Of a stretch of 64,000 nucleotides of DNA, positions 1-9,594 are shown in pieces (position 1 is the first letter of the stretch; each line of letters begins with the position of its first letter). Position numbers and translations under genes: made by a program. The notes beneath the pieces are model-generated. The model was not told the DNA's origin, searched no databases, and saw only the letters and a program-made list of their open reading frames with translations. The stretch is from NCBI GenBank assembly GCA_020744225.1, contig JAGMWG010000013.1:1178001-1242000 (forward strand), read 5' to 3'. Source of the stretch: Paraphoma chrysanthemicola. Its lineage: Eukaryota > Ascomycota > Dothideomycetes > Pleosporales > Phaeosphaeriaceae.

Positions 1-591
1 GGATGCTTGTTGCCGTAATCGTCTTGTATGTTCACTTGTACGCCATCTGTGTTTTGGCGCGCAAGCGTCCACGGTCTTCGTATGCGGTTCATCCTGTTCG
101 CCTTATTTCGATGTGTTCAGCAAGGATGAAAGAACCTGGAAGAAAATATGTTAGGATCCATTGAGCCGGGTCTTGGAATTGCGACGCATATGTACATCCA
201 GACTCATATCTCTTTCAGTGCCCTCGACGTCAGGCATTACAATCCCTGTCGGAATGGCGTCTCTTGTAGTGCTTATCAGACGCCTACCGGTGCTTGGTTG
301 TTGCTTGTCATAGTTCTTATCGCATGCAGGGCAAAGTGGCTGCCTTTCTTGGCGTAGTGTATGTGGGGAATAACGAACGCTGACGACTCCCACCAACTGT
401 AGATAACAATGGTCAGCGCGAATAGTGGTCCGATCGGTTGTCGGCACAATTTTCAAGATGTTACTGTAACTGTAGTATCAATCATTGGGTTCGCACATGG
501 CTTCAAAAGTGGCGCGTCTGCCATCCGATAGTCAGACATTGTACCTTATCCCCAGAGCCGTCAGCGGACGACTGATTCGTCATGCGGATTG
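1..591. other. Intergenic, nothing supported
   Basis: Only short overlapping frames on both strands, with no family motif and no convincing splice pairs. It probably holds the 3' flank of the minus-strand gene that ends at 592. Confidence 0.5.
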
Positions 592-2412
592 TCAAGGAAA
601 TCCTCTTCCCCTACCAAAGCCTCCACGATCAGATCCTTGTCCTCTTCCGCGTGTCCCAAAGGCACTACCTCTTCCAGTATCGCCACGCCCTCGCGATGCA
701 GCAGGAATTCCTCTTCCTCCTCTCTGACCTCTGAATCCACCTGCCGGCCCATGATGTCCGTCGCGTCTCCAAAATGACATGAATTCAGCCCTTCCCAAAT
801 TCAAACTCCTACTCTCCAAGCTCCGGATTGTGAGCGGGCCGCTCTTCTCCTCTCGCACCAGTACAACTGCGCGCGTGCGCTGCTGCTGCATGAAAAATCT
901 CAGGAAAGTCAACAAGTTCACCAGCTTTCTTAGGCTCTCTTGGTTGCTGTCTTCCCATTTCTTGATGCGCTGCGTCGCGTCTTCATACTTGACGCGGTTG
1001 ATGAGTCCTGTGCCGAGGTGACAAGGACCCGTATACAAGAGTGATGTACGACCGAACCACAGCTGATCTTGGCAAGCGACTAGACTCCCACCTTTGTCGG
1101 GGTAGTATGCTTTGGTCTTCAGCTCGACCATTTGCGCAGTTGGAACAACATGCCCTCCCTGCAGTACGCGCATTGGCGCGTTGTACCTGAAAGTCGGCCG
1201 CTCTGCTAGACCGCCGCTCACAATTGCTGCTTCGGAAGGCGTGAGATCGTCATTGTTCACGCCATCATCATATGCGTCTGCTTCGAAACGTACTACGACG
1301 TTTAATGGGCCCATGGGGTATCGAATCGCGCGGTAATGGCTCGTCGCGTCTTCCATCCCTTCTGCGGGACGAGTGAAGACGCGCTCAAAGTTCCCGCCAA
1401 ACCCTTCGCCGTTGGAGTGCTTCCACCACTTGGCTTCGTTGCGCACGATGACGAGCGTGTTGAACATGGTATACAAGTCTAGGCGAAACGGGCCGTTTGC
1501 TTTACCCTGGACGAATTCGAGCAGGACGCGCAGATTGTTGCGATCCGCCAGGACGTCGACATCGCTGAATTTGAAGCTAGGATTCATGGCATTGAGGGCG
1601 TGGAAGAGAGGTTCGTATGGAGTTCGAGGTTTGCGCGCATAGTTGTAGTCGGCGTACGTGTATCCAGTGTCTCCTTCTAGAGTATGTGGAAGTAGAGGGG
1701 GTTGCCATTTAGCTGGGGCGCCAGGGACTGAGATGGTGTTAGTTTTGGTCTTGGTAGGTGCTTGATAAATTGACCGTGTTGCGACTTCATCAATGGGCAT
1801 TTTGGGAAACTTGACTCACCGAAGATAGTGTTAGTATCATCTGTTGATGCTTGCCAGTTGTACGAGCAGACCAATTCAGGCTCTTGGTCCCATGAGACAC
1901 TCTGTGCAATGGGTACAATCGATTCGAGGGGAATGCTTTGCAAGTAGTCACCAGCATCACGTGCAACTCTTTCGTCGAAACGCGCTTTTGTCTTCTTTTG
2001 CTTACTCGTCATCTGAGGCGGCATTAAGGTATCATCTATGTCGTCTTGTGGGATCCCGGCGTCCAGATTGACGCCCCCGTCATTTATCGGGTTGGCTGAT
2101 GAGCTTTCATTAGTAACGGCACTGCTGGTTTGCAGCTCTTGCCAATTCGAGCCACGCAAAGCAAGCGAAATCTTGTCTGCGAACGAGAATGACATGGGAG
2201 GAATGCTTTCAGCCGCGAGTGCGCTTGGTTCGAGGCTTTGAGGTTGATCGGGCACTGGCGCTTGTTGACTGGAAGATTTGCCTCTACCCCCACGATTCCC
2301 TCGTGGACGCCTTCTTCCGCGGCCAGCTCCATGATCAGGCGTTCTTTCACTAGCAGCTTCGTGGCTGTCAGCTTCACATGTTACAGAGTGATATGAAAGA
2401 TTCACCGTGCAT
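592..2412 (-). CDS. RGG-rich fungal protein, often annotated as geranylgeranyl pyrophosphate synthetase-like
   Basis: Proposed exons are 2412-2406, 2356-1820 and 1727-592, giving 559 aa. The second intron is clear: donor GTGAGT at 1819, CTAAC branch point, acceptor ending at 1728. It joins SYNWQAS...NTIF directly to VPGAPAKW, the way this fungal family reads. The protein has an arginine/glycine-rich N-terminus, a conserved globular core (NNLRVLLEFVQG, GFGGNFERVFTRP) and a second RGG-rich C-terminal tail. That composition suggests RNA binding. The family is widely mislabelled as GGPP synthetase; no DDxxD prenyl-synthase motif is visible, so I do not accept that function. The start is the weak point. 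The long upstream frame has no ATG (only GTG), and the best solution is a 7-nt first exon (ATG CAC G) followed by a 49-nt intron with a GCTGAC branch point and an AAG acceptor. The alternative start is the internal ATG of MSFSFADK. Confidence 0.8.
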
Positions 2413-2851
2413 GGCGACTGGGGACCGTGTTCCGATCACAGCTCTCGGTACTCAGCTGCTGTCGGGGGCTTGAGAGGGCAATTTCGTCAGGGCGCTGGTT
2501 ATCGGGCGACAGCTGAGAGTTCTTTGAGCCGCTGACAAGAAATGTGTAATGCCGTCTTTGGTGCTGAGTGTGGTGTAAGTGAGACGCGTTCTGCGGTACG
2601 ATGAAGGGCTGCACTAGCGCCGGATTTGATTGGTTAGCTGCGCGACTAGCGCGACGCACGTCGGTATCCCTTTGTCGACGTCTACGCGGATCATACTTTG
2701 TTCAAGACGTTTCTGACCTGTGCCATTCAAACTCTGTATGAATCGTTTGCAAACACACGTGCAGATCATATATGCTAATGCAGAAATGCGTGACGAGAAC
2801 TCACTTAATGAATAACAACTAAACGCCGCCTAAGCTGCCTATATGCTAGTC
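2413..2851. other. Intergenic
   Basis: Lies between two minus-strand genes. An open frame without ATG runs over 2406-2659 and is probably 5' untranslated sequence of the RGG protein. Nothing else seen. Confidence 0.4.
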
Positions 2852-5176
2852 TCAGCTCCAGACCAGCGAGACCATTACCGCCAACCCGCAAAATACTATT
2901 GCTGACCAGCCAGGCCGCAATCCAGCCGCAGCATCCTTCTGATCACTGCCTCCACTCGTTGCATTCCCTCCACTAGTCCCTGGATTGCCCTCTCCGCCAC
3001 CAGTCTGCTGCTGTCTACTACTAACACTGCCAGCGATACATGCAGTCTCATTCAATCTACTGTTGCTTCCGCCCCACGCGACGGCAGCAGTCTTCTCCCA
3101 TAACCGCGTGACGTTGATCAGCATCTGCGGCTCATACCAGATGCGACAACTCGAGGTGTCGTTCAGAAACTGCGTCGGAATGCCATCACTTTCCAAGCCC
3201 TTGCGGATTTGATCTTGGAAGTTGACAGATGCGTCCTGCACAGCAATGCCAAATGGACTCGGAAGAAATGTGGCCCATTCGCGCGCTTGAGCGGTTGTGC
3301 GTGCAAATCTGAGCACGATGAAGTTTGAAACCGTATTCAAGTATTCGTACGGTATGACAAGACTACCTTTCACGCCGCCTACAGGGACCATAGGCCCATC
3401 TTGGTGGCGCCCGCCGACAGTCAATGTCCTCACACCTGATTGCTGGACCATGAGTTCGAGAAATACGGCGCATGTCGATGCACAAAGACCGTCCGACAGA
3501 ATGATGATGTCTTCGGCGCGAAAAGGGTCCTCGGTGAAGTTGGCCCTATTTCCATAACCCGTTGGTACGATGCCGGTTGCGGTTTGCGGGTCGCTGGTAC
3601 TGAGAGGATCCGAGAGATTGTACCTCAGCAGTGCGGTGAAGTTGTCATTCTTGAAGCGGACAGGTGGATACATTGCATTCCAGTCAGCGAACGCAGTGAG
3701 GTTGGCAGACAAGAACGCCTCGTTGCTGAACGGCGAGGTGTACAGTTGCCGCTCCGCGCTCGATGTAGTGGGCAGGCTGAATGTAGAGATAGACGAGCCA
3801 AACAGCTCGCTTGCTCGATGACCGCGATAACGTGACTGCGATTGCGGCTTTTGCGATGGGAAGAATTGAAGATACATGTCGTACCCGTTGAGAACCTTTC
3901 CACCTCCGTTGGCGCGTACATCGATGATGTGTTTGGCAACACCACGGGTTCGTGCTTCCGCAATGTACCGCTGAATAATACGCTGAAACTCTCGCGCGCC
4001 AGTGACATCTTCTGTGTTGTAGGTTTGCACGACCAGGACGCCAATCTGACCCTGGGCAGTGTTAACGAAGTATCCGGCTAGCGGTACCTGTGGCGCCGAA
4101 TGAGCGACAAATGGGCGAGGGTATGTAAGCGGCGCCGAACCATGCTGTGGTGTGAAGGCACTCAGGAATTCATGGTCGCGAGGGTTGTCAAGGTGGTAGG
4201 GCAGAGCGTTGGGATCACGCTTCTTGATGCGCTGCGAGCTCGTCACTGGTGAGATATATGTGTCGTAGAAGGACTCCGGATCCGAGATGAAGGACCAAGC
4301 CTCTCGTTCCAAGACAATGGCGGAGTTGGTGTAGTTTCGCGAGGTGCCATTCTCAAACGTTACTTCGGTGGATATTCCAGAGAAAAAGCGCGGACTGGTG
4401 AAGTAGCCAAAACTCTCGGCTGGCTGCATGAAGAACATGGCGTTGAAGCGCGTGTCGGGATCATGGTAAGAAGAGAATGCTGACTCCTGTTCAAGATATT
4501 CGCGTGCACCTTTGCCATTGATGCTCGTCACAGCTGATGGCTGGAAGCTCATATCGGTCTTGTTAAAGTCGCTGAGAGCCCAGATTTGAGGTGTGCTTCT
4601 CCCGTCTCTTGATGCAGAGATGAGCGCGATCTGACTGCTCCGACGCCACCTGAAAGCACCAGCCCACGCCATGCCATTGAAGTTGAGATGCCCGTCGTGG
4701 GCTTTTACAAACAGACTCGCAATAGCTTCTTCAAAGTCGTACTCGTTGTTGAATTCGCCATTTCTTAGTCTTGTTGCAATGTCATCCAATCCAGCCTGGA
4801 TGTCAACTTTCTCATTCGGATACCCTTGTGGTGGGTCCTTTAGATATGACAAGGTCGACTGAAATTCTACCATCTTCTTCAGCGCAGTAATCGTGGTATT
4901 GGCTGCTGTTCGGGAGATCGGAACGGATTTCAGACAGTATATCGCCAGCTCAGCAGGTACGCTTGGGAATGTTGACCTCGAGTTGCGCACCAAACGCGAT
5001 ATCTGCGCGCACGCTTGGTCTGGCTGGACCGGGGCGACCGACGGAATCGCCGATGGTTCTATGTTTACGACAGAGGAAGGTGCTCGGGTAGCGATCAAAT
5101 TGAGCGATCGCGAAGGTGTCGGTTGTTGCGCGTGTACAGCCGCGAACAGCAGTATTGACGGCGTGAGGACCCTCAT
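2852..5176 (-). CDS. Secreted S41-family (CPAF-like) serine protease, possibly GPI-anchored
   Basis: Single exon of 774 aa with an ATG start and a signal peptide (residues 1-16, ending AAVHA). Fungal members of peptidase family S41 have an N-terminal cap domain and a C-terminal protease core. Here the core shows the strand HIIDVRANGGG (about 416-426) and the nucleophile region SDGLCASTC (561-569), in which Ser567 is the likely catalytic serine. Many N-glycosylation sequons (NxS/T) fit extracellular exposure. The C-terminus is a Gly/Ser-rich linker followed by a hydrophobic tail (about 752-774), consistent with a GPI-attachment signal or a TM anchor. Substrate is unknown. The family assignment is firm from the motifs; the anchoring is inferred. 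Confidence 0.88.
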   Translation of the reverse strand: MRVLTPSILLFAAVHAQQPTPSRSLNLIATRAPSSVVNIEPSAIPSVAPVQPDQACAQISRLVRNSRSTFPSVPAELAIYCLKSVPISRTAANTTITALKKMVEFQSTLSYLKDPPQGYPNEKVDIQAGLDDIATRLRNGEFNNEYDFEEAIASLFVKAHDGHLNFNGMAWAGAFRWRRSSQIALISASRDGRSTPQIWALSDFNKTDMSFQPSAVTSINGKGAREYLEQESAFSSYHDPDTRFNAMFFMQPAESFGYFTSPRFFSGISTEVTFENGTSRNYTNSAIVLEREAWSFISDPESFYDTYISPVTSSQRIKKRDPNALPYHLDNPRDHEFLSAFTPQHGSAPLTYPRPFVAHSAPQVPLAGYFVNTAQGQIGVLVVQTYNTEDVTGAREFQRIIQRYIAEARTRGVAKHIIDVRANGGGKVLNGYDMYLQFFPSQKPQSQSRYRGHRASELFGSSISTFSLPTTSSAERQLYTSPFSNEAFLSANLTAFADWNAMYPPVRFKNDNFTALLRYNLSDPLSTSDPQTATGIVPTGYGNRANFTEDPFRAEDIIILSDGLCASTCAVFLELMVQQSGVRTLTVGGRHQDGPMVPVGGVKGSLVIPYEYLNTVSNFIVLRFARTTAQAREWATFLPSPFGIAVQDASVNFQDQIRKGLESDGIPTQFLNDTSSCRIWYEPQMLINVTRLWEKTAAVAWGGSNSRLNETACIAGSVSSRQQQTGGGEGNPGTSGGNATSGGSDQKDAAAGLRPGWSAIVFCGLAVMVSLVWS

Positions 5177-6527
5177 GATGATATGAAAAGAACGTTCCGG
5201 ATATGATACGATTGAAATATGTCGTTAGAAATACTCGAGATTGAGGCGGCGTGGTTGGCGCCAAAGTTAGTGATCGATATGGCGATGCTCCGTCCTTGTC
5301 CAGGATACAACAGCTATGCTGCAAAACTTCGCGCCTTATGCCCTTGCCCAATGTGCCTTGTTCTTTCTCTTTCTGCCGTCTGTCGTCAAGTCGTGACTTC
5401 GTTGAAGAAAATCCCGCGCGAAATGTGCAGGTGCGAGCCGACGACCTTGTCTTCCGTCTCCTATCGCACACGTCCTGTCACTTCGTCGCGACAATGAATT
5501 TCGAAATGGTCCTGTGAGCGCATGCAGGGCAACCTGCATCTTTAACAAACCCACCTGCATTTCGTAGCGCGTGCATGAACGCCATCTGGACGCCATCTCG
5601 TATACGTCTGCCACGCCCCGAGCGTCCTTCAAAAATTCCTAGGTTCCGGCCCTTCCATACCCTGCGGCGTATCGTGTGGCGTTCAACCTGCTTCATCTGA
5701 TTTGCTCTGGGGGGCCGACCAGGCTTCTTTGAGCGGTCACATGCACGAATAGCGCCTGTTGGTTGTGGGGTGTTAAAGCGCAGATGCCCAGGCGCGAGTC
5801 GAGACGTTCTCGGAAGTGCGGCTGAAGGGTGTGGAGGTAGGTGTAAGCGAATCTCGTTCCTGGCTCGCATTCGATTTTGACACCAAAAAAAGCAGCATCA
5901 TCATTATCGACCAAGATTCTTTCTGTGCTTCAAAGCATCTTCGCAGCAACACATGTTCGTACAGGACCTCGTCGCACCTCGCAGCCCATTGTTACTAGGC
6001 AGCATCAAAGGCCACGCCAAGCATTGTCCGGCAATATCGAAATACGAGCGATGCGTGCCGCAACGGGACTGGCTGTCCTAGTGGTTGCCTAACGCGCACA
6101 GCCTCGCCGCCTCAACACCAATTGTGGACTCGGTGACCGGTGAGCTTCCCATGTCTTGGAGTGACGTCGACCATTCAGAGGATAGGAAAGGTGGGGTAGA
6201 TTGCGCGTTGCCTTGGACGTCTTGTTGCAAGTACATTTTAACTATGGCCCTCTCGTCTATAGAATGCAAGATATGATCGCAACATTTGCGATGATACAGA
6301 TGGGACGAGCTGATACTGTAGCAAGTACCAACCTGTACCCTAAATGCTTCTGAGTATGCACTGTGCCAAAGACTATTAGAAATTTCCGTAGCCATATTCC
6401 CTCCTTATTCAACATCCCACTTTCTCGCAAACTTTTTATAATTCAGAGACGTATTCCTTTGTCCATCATGCTAATGCTGACCCCAGTATAAGCTCTTCAG
6501 AGTTTCAGGGCCTAGAAGTAACCCCGT
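5177..6527. other. Intergenic, 1.35 kb
   Basis: Contains the promoter of the S41 protease on its left side. Open frames here are short, overlap on both strands and show no family motif. No RNA gene or repeat seen. Confidence 0.5.
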
Positions 6528-8279
6528 CTATTTCGTATCAATAATTTTCTTACCCTTGCGCTTGGCTTCTAATAGCTTTTCTTTCCAGACTCCGACCTTG
6601 TCCAACGCTCCAGCAGGGTCAGTCTTGTGCATTAGGAGGAAGCCCTGAATCTCTGCGGGAGAGAAGACTTCCTCAGGGAATTTCTCCGCAAAGTTTTGCG
6701 CCATCTTCGTGATCTGTTCAATGTCGAGATCTTTGGTGAAAGGCTGTGGAGGCAAGTACTGGAGAAGGCTGGCAGCGGGTTCGACTAAGCCGTGCTGTTT
6801 GCGTTCGTCCTTGGCCTTGCTTGTCTTGGTGCGCTTCTTAAACTTGGACTCGTCAGGCTGGATCGTATACATGCGCACGAAGATGTCTCGGATTTGGCTA
6901 CGCGTGGCAAGCGTGAAGCGGATCTGAAGATCAACACGTCCTGGGCGCACGAGAGCTGCATCAAGTTTCTCGGGACAGTTTGTGGACATGATCAGCACGC
7001 GTCCTTCGTGCGAAGCGGCACCATCGATGACATTGAGCAAACCGGAGAGACTGATAAGGCTCAAGTTCTTCGTCGCCTTTTCCTCCTTTCCCTTTGCCGG
7101 TTCCTTTGAAGTTTTGGTGATCTTGGTAAGGTCGTCGGAAGAATCTCCGTCGGTATCGGAAGCGCTCGAAGTGGAGTCATCAGATGGAGCTGGGTCGCCT
7201 TCACGTCGGAGACCTGCGGAGTCTATGTCTTCAAGTAGGACGATGCAACGCTTTGGGAGCCTGCTGAACAGCGAGCTGAGATGAGCTTCTGTCAGACCAA
7301 CTTCACTCAAGGAGATGCAATACACTCCAACCCCGAAGATTCCAGCAAGAGCAAAGCTCAAGGACGTCTTTCCGGTGCCAGGAGACCCATGGAAGAGATA
7401 ACCACGTCGGTATGGAATGCCGCGTGCAGCATACCACCGCGCGGTAGCCGGCTGGAAATATTCGTTGATGTCTTGGATGATCATGGCTTTCTGCTCCGGA
7501 TCGAGAGCAACTGTATCGATGGGCCTGGATGAACGAGTCGCTTGTCGCTTCCAGTGAACTGAATCCTGCTCGCTCTTGGGCGCTGGACGATACACGCTGG
7601 TCAACTGAGCTTCCCTAGACAGATTCCAGCGCTTGATATGAATCAGCAAGTCCTTGATAGGTTGAGTGCTGCGACCAGTGCACCGGAGCGTCACGATCTG
7701 ATGGTCTCTTCGGTACCAACTTGGGTTCTTGTTCTCTACTTGCTGCCGGCGGAAATCAAAAGTTCGATCTTTGAAAGTGAAGCGATCGGAGCCAAAGTTC
7801 GGCTCGTACCGGGGCGGGATTTTGCTTGCCCACTTGTCGTAGTTGAAAATCTCCATGTTGTCAAGCACAGCTTCATCATCGGAAGCCGGGTCCTCGTCCC
7901 CATCATCGAAGTCGCTAGCGTACCGCGAGACAGCCCGTAAAGCTCGACTCATCTTCGTCATACGTTGTGTGGCTACCCATGAGACAACCTGGTGGAACAG
8001 TCCGTCGTCATCGTCGATATCGATCGATGAAGTGAAGTATTGCTTGTAGTAGCCACGACCGGATCTGTACAAAAAGTACCAACCTTGGATGAGACCAAAG
8101 ATGACCAGGCAGCCAGACACGACTAGACCGATATCGATGCCGAAGATTCGAAGGATGATCTGAGAGATGATGGTGTAGCCAGGGACGGTTGCGTCCAACA
8201 AGGCTGAAGGTAAGCTACTTGTTGTCGAGTTCGATTTGGTGATGTCGGCCATGAAGTCTTGCACATGCTTGATGTCCAT
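6528..8279 (-). CDS. BCS1-like AAA ATPase, copy 1 (intronless)
   Basis: 583 aa from ATG at 8279. The frame extends to 8357, but only from a TTG. An N-terminal TM stretch (about 34-70, starting GYTIISQIIL) leads into a BCS1-type N-terminal domain. The AAA module follows, with Walker A GSPGTGKTS (298-306) and Walker B IVLLEDID (346-353). A long acidic, Ser/Lys-rich insertion then precedes the conserved SGLLNVIDG and the NCPEKLDAALVRPGRVD segment. BCS1 itself inserts the Rieske protein into mitochondrial complex III. Pezizomycotina carry many divergent paralogues with this insertion, and their substrates are mostly unknown, so I do not call this the complex III chaperone. It is a tandem paralogue of the gene ending at 9595, but has no introns where that copy has three. 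Confidence 0.9.
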   Translation of the reverse strand: MDIKHVQDFMADITKSNSTTSSLPSALLDATVPGYTIISQIILRIFGIDIGLVVSGCLVIFGLIQGWYFLYRSGRGYYKQYFTSSIDIDDDDGLFHQVVSWVATQRMTKMSRALRAVSRYASDFDDGDEDPASDDEAVLDNMEIFNYDKWASKIPPRYEPNFGSDRFTFKDRTFDFRRQQVENKNPSWYRRDHQIVTLRCTGRSTQPIKDLLIHIKRWNLSREAQLTSVYRPAPKSEQDSVHWKRQATRSSRPIDTVALDPEQKAMIIQDINEYFQPATARWYAARGIPYRRGYLFHGSPGTGKTSLSFALAGIFGVGVYCISLSEVGLTEAHLSSLFSRLPKRCIVLLEDIDSAGLRREGDPAPSDDSTSSASDTDGDSSDDLTKITKTSKEPAKGKEEKATKNLSLISLSGLLNVIDGAASHEGRVLIMSTNCPEKLDAALVRPGRVDLQIRFTLATRSQIRDIFVRMYTIQPDESKFKKRTKTSKAKDERKQHGLVEPAASLLQYLPPQPFTKDLDIEQITKMAQNFAEKFPEEVFSPAEIQGFLLMHKTDPAGALDKVGVWKEKLLEAKRKGKKIIDTK

Positions 8280-9594
8280 GGCGAAGATAACCTTAATCGC
8301 TCCACCGAGAGATTTAAGACCAAGATCGGACTTTGGCAGGTAAGGAGAGTTGATCAAGAAGGTGCTAGAATGGAGTGTAAGAAGGATCGAGCTTTAGTTG
8401 CAAAGACTTCTTATACTTGCTGGGACCGTTGTGATTGCAGTTGCAAACGACTGAGGAGGTAAGAGAGGACAGTAAATACCCTTCAGTTTGATCACTTCAA
8501 CAGCTTGTTGCGGAAGCTACGACCAATAACGAGCGCTAAGTTTTACCAACTGTCCCCCGCAACGTAGTGTTTCAAACGTCCTGTCGTGTAATAATCGCGA
8601 TGAGGCTGAAAGAGAGCTTTATAGCTCTCTACTATCTTATAAAAGGACTAACGCTTAGTGTGTGCGGCCGCCGCTTGACCGGAGGATGACGAAGAGGGCA
8701 CTGTTGCCTTCCAGCCCGCGAACAAGCGCTACTGCCGGAAAGGGTATATGCCACTTAATTGGATAAGTATTCAGGTGAGTCCGTGAATTCCCGGACCAAA
8801 GTGACTGTAAGGGTGTGAACTGTTGCATGTGTATCTTAAAGCGTGAAAGAAAGTGGTGCTGTTGGGGCATGGTGAACGGGAGTGTTCCAGTAAAAGGCGC
8901 ATCAAAGAATCAGCAGGTAGCTTGCAGTTTTTTAACCAAGCGAGACCAATCAGATTTCAATTATCGTGGCCTAGTGCTTCGTTTTACACAAGGAACATGT
9001 GGCGTGGGGTTGATCGGGAAGCACGATTGGAGGTAGGAACAGCACCGCCACAGTGCAGCAGGCATCCAAGCTTTTCAGCTTTGAACAACCTTTCACACCT
9101 ATTGGACCTTGCCATAGGTAACCAATCACTATCGCACACGTACAATGGCACATGCTGACTTCACTGCACATGAAATACCTACTTTTCGCACCCTTTCGCC
9201 TCCAACACCTTATCTCGCGCCTCCTGCGCACCCTCTTGCTCCTGGCAAGCGGTGCACGGGTGCTGCTTCACATAGTGTTCGGCGCTATGCACGTGGCGAA
9301 AGATGTTCGTGGATTTGATCGCGGGTGGCAAGAGTGAATCGACCTGAGATCGATCTGGACGGGACGGATCAATGCGGAGTCTGGTCTCCCGGGTTAGTTT
9401 GTGGGGTAAGATTGCGTCGTTGTACTGGCAGGCAATAATATCACCCAAGCGCAACGTCACTGAACTTTAGAATCTCCAATATGCTGTTCTTCGGTCTTCA
9501 CAACTTGTGCTGATGCTCTTTGATACGTTACATTCGTTGCTAATAAGTTAGCCACGCAACAAATATGAACACTAATCGACGCCACAACATTTTG
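8280..9594. other. Intergenic between the two BCS1-like genes
   Basis: Holds the upstream region of copy 1 and one coding-like minus-strand frame (9179-9460, listed separately). No repeat was recognised that would explain the duplication. Confidence 0.45.
9179..9460 (-). CDS. Possible 3' exon or remnant of an unknown small protein
   Basis: The open frame has no ATG. The last part, after a possible acceptor (TCTCAG) near 9346, reads like real protein with a GC-rich third codon position: VDSLLPPAIKS, then FRHVHSAEHYV, a CTACQ pair and a charged helix ending EAKGCEK. I do not recognise the family and found no first exon with a start codon. It could be the end of a small gene, a relic, or chance. 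Confidence 0.25.
   Translation of the reverse strand: MTLRLGDIIACQYNDAILPHKLTRETRLRIDPSRPDRSQVDSLLPPAIKSTNIFRHVHSAEHYVKQHPCTACQEQEGAQEARDKVLEAKGCEK

Noticed and set aside
592..1800. Geranylgeranyl pyrophosphate synthetase function
   Set aside because: The family is often given this name, but no DDxxD prenyl-synthase motif is visible.
2365..2405. 40-41-nt intron joining the frame at 2406-2659 to the RGG protein
   Set aside because: In frame, but the upstream frame has no ATG and the intron would be unusually short. A 49-nt intron from a 7-nt ATG exon fits better.
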